Part shown: positions 1-10,199 of the stretch, one piece after another
Numbering within the stretch: the first letter of the stretch is position 1
Layout of the letters: every line of letters begins with the position of its first letter
Assembly (NCBI GenBank): GCA_008508345.1
Contig: QNGE01000852.1
Span: 131,563-195,562, forward strand
Length of the DNA stretch: 64,000 nucleotides
Reading direction: 5' to 3'
Source: Paragonimus westermani
Lineage: Eukaryota > Platyhelminthes > Trematoda > Plagiorchiida > Troglotrematidae
Made by a program: the position numbers and the translations under genes
The notes under the pieces: model-generated
Databases searched by the model: none
Told to the model about the DNA's origin: nothing
Seen by the model: the letters and a program-made list of their open reading frames with translations, nothing else

Positions 1-89
1 CTCGGGTGGCCTTCCTCAGGAGTTTTGTAATCGAAATCACATTGTCAATGTGATTTCGATTACAACACTCCTGAGGAAGGCCACCCGAG
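1..89. repeat. Near-perfect palindrome, two 44-nt arms head to head
   Basis: Positions 1-44 are the reverse complement of 46-89 apart from one base (opposite position 66), with a single T at 45 as the centre. Each arm is the 5' part of the same dispersed repeat, which recurs at 30158-30240 and, decayed, at 1728-1795. The right arm continues past 89 into the rest of the repeat, while the left arm runs off the window start. The centre falls beside the predicted hammerhead cleavage site. It may be a genuine head-to-head insertion or an assembly artefact at a scaffold edge, because an N gap begins at 118. Confidence 0.85.
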
Positions 90-103
90 GTGGTTGAAAC
101 GTA
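43..103 (+). ncRNA. Hammerhead-ribozyme-like fold (dispersed repeat copy 1)
   Basis: The conserved core is complete by eye. A GTC (44-46) is followed by a stem I hairpin in which 48,50,51,52 pair with 69,68,67,66 and T49 bulges. CTGAGGA follows at 71-77 (the CUGANGA box), then a stem II hairpin pairing 81-85 with 89-93 plus outer pairs 78-95 and 79-94, then GAAA at 96-99. A short stem III can form between 99-101 and 43-45. Stem III would be the open helix and is weak, only about three pairs. Hammerheads are known in Penelope-like elements and flatworm repeats, and this copy may belong to such an element. Activity is inferred, not shown. Confidence 0.5.
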
Positions 104-117
104 GAGTATTACAACTT

Positions 118-840
118 NNNNNNNNNNNNNNNNNNNNNNNNNNNNNNNNNNNNNNNNNNNNNNNNNNNNNNNNNNNNNNNNNNNNNNNNNNNNNNNNNNN
201 NNNNNNNNNNNNNNNNNNNNNNNNNNNNNNNNNNNNNNNNNNNNNNNNNNNNNNNNNNNNNNNNNNNNNNNNNNNNNNNNNNNNNNNNNNNNNNNNNNNN
301 NNNNNNNNNNNNNNNNNNNNNNNNNNNNNNNNNNNNNNNNNNNNNNNNNNNNNNNNNNNNNNNNNNNNNNNNNNNNNNNNNNNNNNNNNNNNNNNNNNNN
401 NNNNNNNNNNNNNNNNNNNNNNNNNNNNNNNNNNNNNNNNNNNNNNNNNNNNNNNNNNNNNNNNNNNNNNNNNNNNNNNNNNNNNNNNNNNNNNNNNNNN
501 NNNNNNNNNNNNNNNNNNNNNNNNNNNNNNNNNNNNNNNNNNNNNNNNNNNNNNNNNNNNNNNNNNNNNNNNNNNNNNNNNNNNNNNNNNNNNNNNNNNN
601 NNNNNNNNNNNNNNNNNNNNNNNNNNNNNNNNNNNNNNNNNNNNNNNNNNNNNNNNNNNNNNNNNNNNNNNNNNNNNNNNNNNNNNNNNNNNNNNNNNNN
701 NNNNNNNNNNNNNNNNNNNNNNNNNNNNNNNNNNNNNNNNNNNNNNNNNNNNNNNNNNNNNNNNNNNNNNNNNNNNNNNNNNNNNNNNNNNNNNNNNNNN
801 NNNNNNNNNNNNNNNNNNNNNNNNNNNNNNNNNNNNNNNN
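118..840. other. Assembly gap (run of N)
   Basis: All bases are N. Any open frame spanning this run is meaningless. The left flank is the hammerhead repeat and the right flank is the 3' tail of a LINE, so the gap probably hides LINE sequence. Confidence 0.99.
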
Positions 841-893
841 CTTTGGCTTCGGTCACTGTGACAGGCTAATCCGAATCGGATGCCGTCAACCAT
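841..893 (+). mobile_element. LINE 3' tail, terminal fragment
   Basis: This matches the last 50 or so bases of the LINE 3' untranslated tail at 9055-9105 and 56917-56965, including the block around CTTTGGCTTCGGTCACTGTG and the GGATGCCG motif, and is followed by a short CATG-rich run where other copies have ATGT repeats. The remainder of the copy lies in the N gap. Confidence 0.8.
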
Positions 894-1720
894 GCATGCA
901 CATGCAGGAACGTAACATGGATGGACCGTACAATATCGAGATCACCGTGACACAGATGTCAGTGGCTAGAGTTCAATAAAGCCTCCACTTAATCAGGATG
1001 GTCAGTAATGGTGTTTTCCAGACTGAGCCCGTTCTACGTGGTCGAGCGGAACGACGAGACGAAACAAGCATGTAGCAATGAACTTGCAAGATGGTACGAT
1101 ATGCCGACAGTGAAAGCCCGAAGAAGTGTATCAACTCAGTGACCAACAAATTGTAGGCCGGAGAGGATTGCTCAGCGGGTTACAGAAAATAAATGAACCG
1201 CAGACAGGACAGGAATGCTGTTCCCAGTCGGTGTCACCACTTAGTTTTGAGACGTGGAAGAGAACTACTCATGCTCTGAAATGACGGTCCGCAGCGTCAG
1301 AAACAACGGCCGGAAAACGTGAATGCAGTTTGTATGAAAAGTGACCCTCATTGGATGGCACCGAGTGTAGAAGTATGCCGATCGTGTAAGCTAGTGCCTA
1401 CGGCCGTAATGTATCTCTCTATGTGTATTCTAACTAGTCTCCAACATTAAACAACGTCACGGGTGAAACGCGATTTACGGGTAGCGTGCATATGTTTGCG
1501 TTGTAAGCAGTGCCAGCCGATTATAAGATCAGCCTTTTAGACACGTGCACACTGTCACGAGTAAAGTATTATACTCGCACTGGGGTTGCCCGCAAGTGAA
1601 GGCTACGCGAGTAGACACCAATCATGATGTTCCAAACAAGATCACAGTGTTGAATAGACAACGTAGGTTGGAGGGGTGCGTTTAATGTTCAAAGCACTCT
1701 TATTGGTAAATCGAATGAGA
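894..1720. other. No recognised feature
   Basis: No open frame, repeat match or RNA gene could be recognised here. Short perfect tandem duplications begin just beyond the end, at 1722 and 1801. Confidence 0.6.
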
Positions 1721-1721
1721 A

Positions 1722-1795
1722 TAGCAAGCAAGTTGTAACGAGCAAGTTGTAATACTGTACGTTTCACCCACTTCGGGCAGCGTTCCTTTCGAATA
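1722..1795 (-). repeat. Hammerhead-repeat remnant (copy 3) with a tandem duplication
   Basis: Read on the minus strand this keeps the stem II hairpin, an intact GAAAC box and the downstream GTA..GTATTACAACTTGCTCG block seen at 96-117 and 30206-30237. The CUGANGA box is degraded, so this copy should be inactive. A unit of about 13-15 bases containing AGCAAGTTGTAA is tandemly duplicated at 1725-1752. A separate 13-base tandem duplication (GGTAGCAAAAATT) lies nearby at 1801-1827. Confidence 0.6.
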
Positions 1796-1829
1796 TCTAA
1801 GGTAGCAAAAATTGGTAGCAAAAATTGGG

Positions 1830-2565
1830 ATAACTCGGAGATCTTGAACTACCAAAGTTGTGAGGCGTTCACAAACAAAAAACCTTGTGATTAACGTTAC
1901 CGCATGAGACTGTTAAGAGAGAATGATGAAACACCTGAAGGTCACAGATCGCCTTTCCTCACTTGAGCGAGCACTATATCCTCTTAAGCTTGAGCAGTTT
2001 TGATGTCACTTTCGCGTGTCTCGATATCAATTTATATGTCGCAAAGGATTCCTCCGGGTTCCACCAGTGAACGAGGTCGCACAACTAATGTGCCCATGGG
2101 TGGTAGGCTGACGGACACAGGGATTGGTCGCCCATTACGGATTGGGAGAACACAGCTGCGCCGGCTGTTGAAACCAAACAAAACTGGTGAGCTTGGGCGC
2201 GGTAACTAAGCTGACGGGGGTGTTGGCTGATACGTACGCGGTAGGCATTGAGACCGTGTGCGTGTTCGTACGGCGCAAAACGTACGCAGGCATTTCTGGC
2301 ACACCGGTCTTCTGTCAGTGGGTGTACGGGCCGTCCACCCAGTTTAGGATAGGCTTCGGCCGTCGTCGCCTGAACGGTCGGATAAATCAGGCAAGCCGTG
2401 TCTCAGGTGTCACAGCTGTAACCATCCTAGTAGTCGCTTGACGGCTGCCATGACAAATGAAGGTAGGGCTGACAAGCCCAGAGTAATACCGACCGTGCAT
2501 GATGGGTGGACCCGTCTAACATAATCCGATGAACAGGCCTCTTAACCGAATCGGCTTAGTCAGTG
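1830..2565. other. No recognised gene; GC-richer block 2090-2420
   Basis: Two short overlapping open frames (2000-2209 and 2187-2441) occur in a GC-richer block with frequent CG dinucleotides. Their translations resemble nothing I know, and I treat them as chance frames or part of an unrecognised repeat. Confidence 0.5.
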
Positions 2566-2569
2566 GACC

Positions 2570-2765
2570 TCACACACCACTGTATCCACTGTCATTCCAG
2601 CCGGAACGGGTGTCAAGTCGCTCGGACCTAGTGTCCTAGTGTTTTGGCCACCGAGGTCCGCGATCGATAACACCTGGCTTCTGACACGTCTCTGCAACTG
2701 TTTCAGTATTCGGCGGGCAACGGTGGGCTTTGAACCAGCATGCGTCGGTGAGTGCGAATGGACAA
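2570..2765 (-). repeat. Unrecognised dispersed repeat R1, copy 1
   Basis: The minus strand shares a diverged but clearly alignable block with the plus strand at 5230-5400 and the minus strand at 58570-58720. The best-kept part contains AGCCAGGTG followed by CGATCG. Frames through copies 1 and 2 give related peptides (both contain SQVLSI), but no known domain is visible, so shared peptides may only reflect shared DNA. The repeat class is unknown. Confidence 0.55.
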
Positions 2766-2769
2766 CATA

Positions 2770-5180
2770 AAAATATAGCAATTCCTCAACGGATTGCGCC
2801 AACACGATGATTTTTTTTACCGGGGAGTGAACGCTACAGATTTGCAAATTGCTAAGATGGTGATCAAAGTTGACGGTTTTCCTATGGAACCTGAAGCACG
2901 TAATGCGGTGTTTTTAGATTTTTTCCGCGCCGTTTGTGGACTCTAAAATGGTGCCTTATAGTCATGCCACCAAAAGTCCTGTCTTTTCGTTTCCTGTCAA
3001 CAAGTCTCATCTGATCATCTTATCCATACGTGTGTACCGTAATGAAAGCGACCTGCTTATGATCTGGGTGGACAGCTTGTTCAAAAATGTTGTCCGGATT
3101 GAAGTGCGTTGTCCACTGGCAACTTTCATTGTCTTGAGAAATGTGGTGTGCAGATTCGGCTGGACTAAATATCATGCTAAAACACTATCACATTGGTGAG
3201 CCGCGACTAAGAGTACAATATCTCGTTTTCGAAGGAATCTCCACTAACGCTGAAACAGTTTTTGTACACCACAGATGAACCATACGCAGCATATAGAGAG
3301 TACTATATACCATTAGCTAGAACTGGCTATATCTTCTTGATGTACGCTTGTCGGTACTGTTTGCAGCGCTCTACGGGACAATTTGCACATTCTATGCAAT
3401 ACATACCTGGTCTCCATTCTCAGCAGCTTTCATCACATGTTATTGGCTCGGTTACCACCTGTCCGTGAATTACGCCCACTGAAGGCAGGACTGAAGCACT
3501 TAGAGTAGAGGATCGAACGCGGTCTACAAGCCCGTTCAGGGCGGGTGGCTACTCATCGCAGGTTCACTCTGGCTTCGTGTAACCTAGGTGTAACTCAAGC
3601 GAGACAAATTACCCCCATCTTAGTGGTTTAGGGGCCTGCTGATCGCTGTGGCAACAGTACGACTGAGAGCATGCTACACGCAGGTGACGGCATTCCCGTA
3701 CTGTGAGCTGGTCTAGATAGGAGTGGACACTGGGAGTGGTTCACTAAATATGGAAGTATGCCAACCGGCAAAAACAAGTAATCGGTCAAGCAAGAGGAAC
3801 CGACTACTGGATTCACACTGACTATCCACTTCGTCTCACCAATATACTTCTGAAGTATCCGCTGACGAACAGAACCAGCCACCGCTTCTAATTAGCCTCA
3901 GCCCTTTCCCACTGTCGTCTCCGTTGTTGTTTTATAAGGGATTTTTGAACATCTGCCTGACTGGGTAGTATCTGGCAGTGGTGGCATTGGATGACTGACC
4001 AACTGTTGATGGCATGCATGTCCTACTGCTGGCATTTGGGGTCTTTGAACCTAGCAGATGAATCGGTTGCTGTGGTGACAGTTCTCTTCCATCTCGTGTC
4101 AGAACGTCCTATTGCCCTCCAATTCCCCAGAATTGTTTTGGAATCCTTTGAAATATGAATGGCGTAGAGCACAACGTTCCATTCAGTTTAGGAATAATTA
4201 ACTAATAATACTTAAACTTATTTTTCTACTCTGAACACCAGCCATATTTAGTATGTCGATACTGTCATGTTGAATCGGGAAAAAGTAGCTACACCTTTGT
4301 GATATAAAGTCCTTTTATCGCCCTTTTCGCTCCAGATGAAGTTAAAATACACAACGCTGTGGTATTCTGTAGCATGTCAGCTTGCGAAAATCAATTTTTT
4401 TTTATCTTATGCAAACAATACTTGGCAGCAGGTTTGTTCAGGTTCCGTGCTTCAATCAAAGCTGACTGAAACTAGTCGGGATACGGGTCTGCCAAGCATC
4501 GCCAAGCATACACAGTTTTAGTGGCAAGTTAACGTTATCGTCACACAATGGACGAACGGAGAGAAAGCAATGGTTTATAAGTCCTATATTCATAAGAGAC
4601 GTTTGTACTGTTGTCTGTTTTGTTTACACAAAAGATTCTTTTTAGACATAACACTACTTGTTACAAAGTGATTTTAGATGTGGCATTGTATTCCAAAAGT
4701 CCTGGCATTTTGAGTCCTTCAAAGGTTTGTAAACGTTCCCTGTGTTTGAGTTATCCTGAAAATGAAGTCTCATGAAATAATACCTTACCACCTTAGTCCA
4801 CCGCTACCGATTAATCGTCGCCCGAAAGTTTCAACCAGGTTTTGTTGTGCGCAAAGTGTACAATGTGGTATTGTGGCATCATGTTGGGAACAACTGTCTT
4901 CAAATGCTCCCGATCATTACAACACTCTACTGTGGAGCTTAGATGTAGGATTGCCCTAGTTTGTAAATGCTCACATAAATACTCTATCAATACACTATCC
5001 AGCTTTCAGGTTAGACAACCGTGTGATCTGGTTCTGATATGATATATCATCCACACCAAATTCCGCATGCCTACCGTCCGAGAAGCTTGACTGAGAAGTG
5101 CGGTCAAACATAACTCACTAACTTGCGAATCTGCCGCGCTCATGAATACAGTTCTGTATTGCCTATCGTTTGATGAAGAC
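2770..5180. other. No recognised feature
   Basis: Only short open frames of 60-90 codons are present, none with a recognisable domain, signal peptide or neighbour. No tRNA-like or repeat match was found by eye. Confidence 0.55.
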
Positions 5181-5229
5181 CATATGTGATGGTACACTCC
5201 ATTAGAAAGATGTATTTTTACTTTCTCCG

Positions 5230-5410
5230 TTTGCGGCTGTTGGCGCATCCTGGTACCAAGCCCGATGTTGCCTCCCAAACACTGAGGTTTGCCAGCAGCC
5301 AGGTGCTATCGATCGTCGACCATGTTAGCCAACCCACTGAGACAATGGGGCCGGGATATTGGGCCTGGAGTGTGCATGCGGTCACGAGCCAGCTAGCAGG
5401 GCTGGGGTTA
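5230..5410 (+). repeat. Unrecognised dispersed repeat R1, copy 2
   Basis: This is the best-preserved plus-strand copy of the block also found at 2570-2765 and 58570-58720 on the minus strand. A 177-codon minus-strand frame (5218-5751) overlaps it. That frame has no recognisable domain and its partner copies do not conserve it, so I do not call it a gene. Confidence 0.55.
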
Positions 5411-5419
5411 CAGCGGTGT

Positions 5420-7655
5420 GTTGAGCGGTTCGCCAGTTCGACTCGGTCACGTGGATCGCTTTTGAGTGGGCCGTTTAGGTAGGCCTTCCGGTCAAAATTT
5501 TTTTGAAATGTTTTGGAATCCAAGTTTTGTTTTCGGGTGTCTACTTTTGGGACGGTGAGCATAAATTTCTGCCTACTAAGACTATTAAGGCTGGTAGGTC
5601 GTGCCCGCGTTGGTTTCACCCTAACCAGGACAGTGAAAAGAAAAACTTTGTAGCAGTTTGTGCTAGCAAGATAAAACAGTGAAAACGCAGTGGTAACTGT
5701 TGCGTATTCAGGATTCTGATAATAAAAACATAAAAATTTGAAAAAATCCATGGGTTGAAAGCGTGATGCTCATCCAGGGGTGTAAGCGATGGGCTGGGGC
5801 GCCTGATTGCAACAATGTGTGGGAACAAAACATTCAGATCTCTGGGATATAAAGTTGCTATGCTGTCTAACCGTGGCAGGCGCGCAGCCACCACGCTGTG
5901 AGGATAGACATTACGTACGAACGAGTTTACACATCACATGGTTGCCATCCGCGTCAGCGACAAAAATGTCAAAAGAAAAGTGTCTGGAAATCCCTAATTT
6001 TGTGGCAACTGGTTTGTGGCCGATGAGAAACTAATCCTAGAGCTGGTCGGAAAACACTGAAATTTCAAATGTCTCCGTTTTGTTAATGGTAATAATTTGT
6101 CATTCCCGTATCATCATTCGAAAAGTGACTGAATGACTCCTGCTATTTGTGTCAGGATTGGCTGACACATCCCAGTCACTGAATAACCTGATAAGACAGA
6201 AGGATGAATCTTTTCGTTGCTAACTTTGTTTCATTTTGAGCATCTCTGGTGTATTAAAGAGGATATACCGGGTAGCAAGTTGGTCATTTGAGTGTTACTT
6301 TTGAAAGTTGTCACGGAAACTTATTGTAAAGGAAGTGACAAATACTGGAAAACAGAAATAATCATTCAAATGCTACAGGCAATATGGTTCAACATCCTTT
6401 AAATAAATGAAACACCATTGCACCCCTATTAAGAAACAGGTGTTATCTTCATGCCTGACTCACAGAATCAGGATCATAGTGATGTCCAGTCGATGGGGAA
6501 CGTGGAATTGGTCTTCGTGTTAGACGATAAGCAATTGCCCATAAACATGAAACAAACTGACTTGAAAATAGACAAGCACAACATACGTTGTTTTAACTGC
6601 TATTACTGTTCTCTCATTTGTTAGGAATTATGGGATGGATAGCTATTTAATTAGATGTCACATCATCGATTCAGAAAACAGGTAAGAGGTGAAAACGTTG
6701 ATACTGATGAAAGAGCTGATCACTTGACTTCACCAAAAAGAAAACTTGTGTTGCCATCGATGTGTTTAAGATTAGGTGCACCAAAGAATCTTGAGGTGCG
6801 GGAGAGACATATTCGAAGGGTATATTCAGAAAATGCATTGGAAATCGTTTCATTTACGAAGCAGTCACACATACATGATTTTCAGAACTAAATGTTGCTG
6901 CCATTTCGTTTTATTTGTGTTGTTCATATCAGGAAACATGTTAGATTCTACGTAGCCACAACCTAGAATGTAACGCTTAATGGGTTATTCACTGTTTGCT
7001 AACCGTTGTGACAAATATCTCAGTTGTGAACCCAGAAGGCGGGAGGCACATAAGTTTATTTGGGGAAATCAACACACGACTTATGCGTCTCAACGGGAAT
7101 ACGAACAGAAACACTCATTTGCACATCACACTCGTCTGAGGATGCTCCAGTAGCTCTGGACACCATGTCTCAGTTCCGTTATGTGGCGAAAGCTATTGAA
7201 CGTTGTGCTGCTCACTAATGATCCTTCCCGTATCTCTGCCGTATTTATCCCGCGATTATTTCGATCCATGCCGCTACTGAATGGTGGTGTAAGTAGTATG
7301 CTGCGACCGTCTGTCCTCACTACATTTCTGCCTGAGGCGCGTGTCGGTGAGCCGAACTAACGTGCATGATTTCTAGTCATTTAATTCAGTACCTCCCAAC
7401 TAATTATCTCTTGGATTACCGCTGTATTCAGCTTAAAACGTAATCAGTGATTCGTATTCGCATCACAGGTACGCAAATAAAGAGTGCAAATCAAGTACAC
7501 GACTGAATCAGGACGAAGTGAACTGAGGTTAGTCAACAGGATAATGGTAGCACGGCCACATGATTCGTGGACAGAGAAGGTTTGATAAGGAAAGTCGGGT
7601 AGATCTGCACCAAACCTGTTAGTCATTAGGGCAGCCAAACAATAATAAGAATGAG
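5420..7655. other. No recognised feature
   Basis: AT-rich sequence with scattered frames under 95 codons. Nothing resembling a conserved protein, SINE, LINE or tRNA could be identified. Confidence 0.55.
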
Positions 7656-7660
7656 CCACA

Positions 7661-7878
7661 CGGTTAGTGGTATCGGGTTTGGATCAGCCTGTAGCAGCGA
7701 CCGAAGGCTGCCCACGTATAACACTAACCACATGTGGCCTGCGCTAAGTCACTTGTGATTCTACTGATACACCATGTATTCAGTGTAAACCTGAGGAATA
7801 ACACCGGAAGGCGCGTGAGTGGTGCACTTTGTGTCCAGCTGGCCAATGGTGGTTAGCAAGATGGTGGGCTAGCATGAA
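7661..7878 (-). mobile_element. LINE 3' tail, minus strand, 5'-truncated
   Basis: The reverse complement aligns with the LINE tail at 8895-9105 and 56755-56965: the TTGGCC(A/G)GCTGGACA block, the CTTATTCCTTC-like block, then the TTCGGTCnCTG and GATnCC terminal motifs. It ends where the plus-strand LINE copy at 7908 begins, so two copies sit tail-out and head-in within about 30 bases. Substitutions are frequent, so it is older than the neighbouring plus copy. Confidence 0.7.
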
Positions 7879-7908
7879 GGTAAAACATTTATTACTCAGA
7901 GAAAAAAA

Positions 7909-8523
7909 TTGGATAGACTCCTGATGTACGGCAGTGAGACGTGGACATTGTATCAGCGGAACGTGAACTATGTGAGCCGCTTCCATGTGCAGTGTCTGAG
8001 GCGCATCTTGGGTATTCGGTGGTCGGACATGATTCCGAACACTGAGGTACTGCGGCGAGCGGGCATGGACGGGATGGAAGCCATGTTGATGCTGAACCAG
8101 CTCCGTTGGCTCGGTCACGTCCGTCGGATGGGCGATGACCGTATCCCGAAGAAGTTACTGTACGGACAAGTGAAGTCAGGTAAGCGAAATCCCGGTGGCC
8201 AGAAGCGGAGGTACCAGGATGTTGTGCAGGTAAGTCTTTCACGTTGTAACATTGATTTTAGATGTTGGGAAGATTTGGCGTTGAACCGGACGGCCTGGAG
8301 GAATACGGTTCGGGCGGGCGTCCGAGCGTTCAACGAGCAACTATTGCGTGGTCGCGAGCGGAAGCGTGCGGTACGCAAAGGAACCATCGGTGCCATAGGT
8401 CGCGGTGACGTGACTATATGGCGTTGTGATGTGTGCGGCCGCGAATGCGCTGGCCGTTTGGGGCTGGTAGGTCACCAACGTACTCATAGTACCCCGTCGG
8501 CGAAGAGGCGGCGAGTACGCTAG
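7909..8523 (+). pseudogene. LINE polyprotein C-terminus with C2H2 zinc finger (truncated)
   Basis: A 204-codon open frame. The N-terminal end corresponds to the region just after the RT catalytic domain (YGSETWTLYQRN and, further on, RFHVQCLRRILGIRW), followed by the conserved LRWLGHVRRM and YGQ..SGKRNPGGQKRRYQD blocks. It ends in a zinc finger C-X2-C-X12-H-X3-H at residues 173, 176, 189 and 193 and a basic tail. The RT core, endonuclease and natural start are missing, so this is a fragment rather than a gene. The first codon is TTG, and the frame simply begins at the truncation point. The finger probably binds nucleic acid during retrotransposition (family inference). Confidence 0.85.
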
Positions 8524-9103
8524 GCTCAGGTAGGTCAAATCGGTATACCTATTCTACTTCTGTTAATGACTGCATCGGCCAACATCGTGGTCATTGACCA
8601 TTAATCCGCTCTTCTTTTCAGAAACTTGAGTGTCTGTGGTCTTCTACCCATTCTTTTCTCGGCTTTGTTGGTGTAATGTGTGATGAATGGTCTGCCTGGC
8701 TTTTCATAGTCCAATGAGAACTTTGTTTTTCATCCCCATCTTCTCTGGGATGCACTAACCTGCAATCCTATACTGCAACGCTTCTTGTATTACACTTCAA
8801 AAATCTTTCTTCTCAGTGTAGATCTCGTCATTGCAGCCTCTCTCTCTTTAGTTTCCGAGAGAGTTTCCGGAGGGTTTCCATTCCTTATTAGCCCATCAAC
8901 TGGCTAACCAGCATTGGCCGGTTGGACAGAAAGGCCCCACTGGCACACCTCCCGGTCTTATTCCTTCGGGTTTACACTGGATATGTGGTGTGTTGGTGGA
9001 ACTGCAATTGGTGCAGCGCAAGCCAATTGCATTGATGTATAAGCGCAGGCGTTCTTTGGCTTCGGTCACTGTGACTGGCTAATCCGAATTGGATGCCGCC
9101 ATC

Positions 9104-9124
9104 CATGTATGTATGTATGTATGT
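9104..9124 (+). repeat. ATGT microsatellite at LINE 3' end
   Basis: About five ATGT units directly follow the conserved GGATGCCGCC terminus of LINE copy A. This position fits a template-added simple-repeat tail. Confidence 0.85.
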
Positions 9125-9185
9125 CCTGGTGGAGGTGCTGCTTGTGTACCTCCACCCAAAATTCGCATCGCTGGCGACCCTAAAG
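9125..9185 (+). mobile_element. Small LINE RT-region fragment
   Basis: The sequence reads EVLLVYLHPKFASLAT in one frame. The corresponding DNA of LINE copy B at 60553-60605 reads EVLFVHVHPKFASMET in the same frame (not copy B's RT frame). It is therefore a second, tiny plus-strand LINE piece abutting the ATGT tail of copy A. Confidence 0.6.
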
Positions 9186-9309
9186 CACAACACACAACGC
9201 ACTGACATAGCTAAAGAACAGAATGGGCGCAAGATCACCACGGTTCAACTTAATAAAGAGAATAACGGGTGGTTTACCGAACAACGGTGCCTGTTATAAC
9301 GAACATACT

Positions 9310-9800
9310 CGTCGTCTGCTGGCTGATGATGACTTATGAGTTCGTTGATGACCTAATAATCCCGAACGGCGAATGCTGTCTCGGCCACATTAACCATGGC
9401 GCCACATACTCATGTCACCGAGACCTATGGCACTGATGATTCTTTTGTGTAGCGCACGACTGAATTTACGGCCTCGTGATTGTTGTCCGATTAACCTTCG
9501 GAACTCCTATTTCACCAAAATTTCCTCTTCAAGGCTAAACCCTCGCAAAATCTCAAATCAATATATTACAGCGCAAAATACTTGCCTGATATCTCAGTTT
9601 TTGACTACCTGGACTTCCCTTCCTTAATTTCACGTGTCCGTAAAGCAGCCACTTCGGAAGTCGTTCACAAGTGATCCTACCGACGTGTCCCAGCCAACAG
9701 AGATTAGTGAGCATCAGAATGACTTCCAGCTGACTCACCCCAGTGTTTAGAACCGCGTTCAATAATCAAGCACCCAGATAACGTCCCCAGCATTGCTGAT
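9310..9800 (-). pseudogene. LINE C-terminal region and zinc finger, copy C
   Basis: Minus-strand frames give NAVLNTGVSQLEVILMLTNL, then CWLGHVGRI, then LLYGHVKLRKGSPGSQKLRY, which line up with the LNQLRWLGHVRRM..LLYGQVKSGKRNPGG region of copy A. Further 3' (about 9315-9385) the frame reads SGLLGHQRTH, the second half of the C2H2 finger, with the cysteine half decayed. Several stops and frame changes separate the blocks. Confidence 0.75.
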
Positions 9801-10199
9801 ATAGGCGGTTTAGATAAAACACATCCTGTTGATGTAGTGTTCAAGTTTTACTGTGGCACAAAATCGTAAACAGTAACACCGGGTGGCAGACCAACATCAT
9901 TTTTTGTAACCATCAGACTGTCATCTTTCTAGACACGTATTTTAAGACGTTCGAAAATAGTACCAAGTTTCGCCACACGAGAGAACAACTGGCAGTCCGC
10001 TGACAAGTCTGTCAACCGACTTCCATCTAAGTAGCAGAAGTTTGCTCAATTATCCGCAGTTGACGAGGATCTCAGGTGCGGCCACAGCACCTCCATAAAG
10101 GGAAGGCTGTGTTTATATCTAAACCAAACTTAGATGCCGCGGTCATGAAAGGTGAAACCATTAATTAAAGTACCCCTTTGCTATGCTAAATAATGCACT

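Larger units (their letters stand above)
7908..9124 (+). mobile_element. 5'-truncated LINE (non-LTR retrotransposon), copy A
   Basis: This insertion carries the C-terminal end of the LINE polyprotein (7909-8523), a roughly 580-base 3' untranslated tail, and a terminal ATGT microsatellite (9104-9124). A microsatellite tail and 5' truncation are typical of target-primed insertion by non-LTR elements. The same tail recurs at 841, 7661 (minus), 56490 and 61490, which defines the family. It is the least decayed copy in the window. The clade is not certain: endonuclease and RT fragments elsewhere show an apurinic-endonuclease-type LINE. Confidence 0.85.

Noticed and set aside
60..893. Long open frames on both strands across the start of the window
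   Set aside because: They run through the N gap at 118-840 and have no meaning.
5218..5751. 177-codon minus-strand open frame
   Set aside because: No domain recognised; it overlaps repeat R1 on the other strand and is not conserved in the other R1 copies.
8230..8261. Intron-like segment (GTAAGT ... TTTTAG) inside the LINE ORF
   Set aside because: The protein alignment between copies A and B continues through it as coding sequence, and at 32 bases removal would shift the frame.
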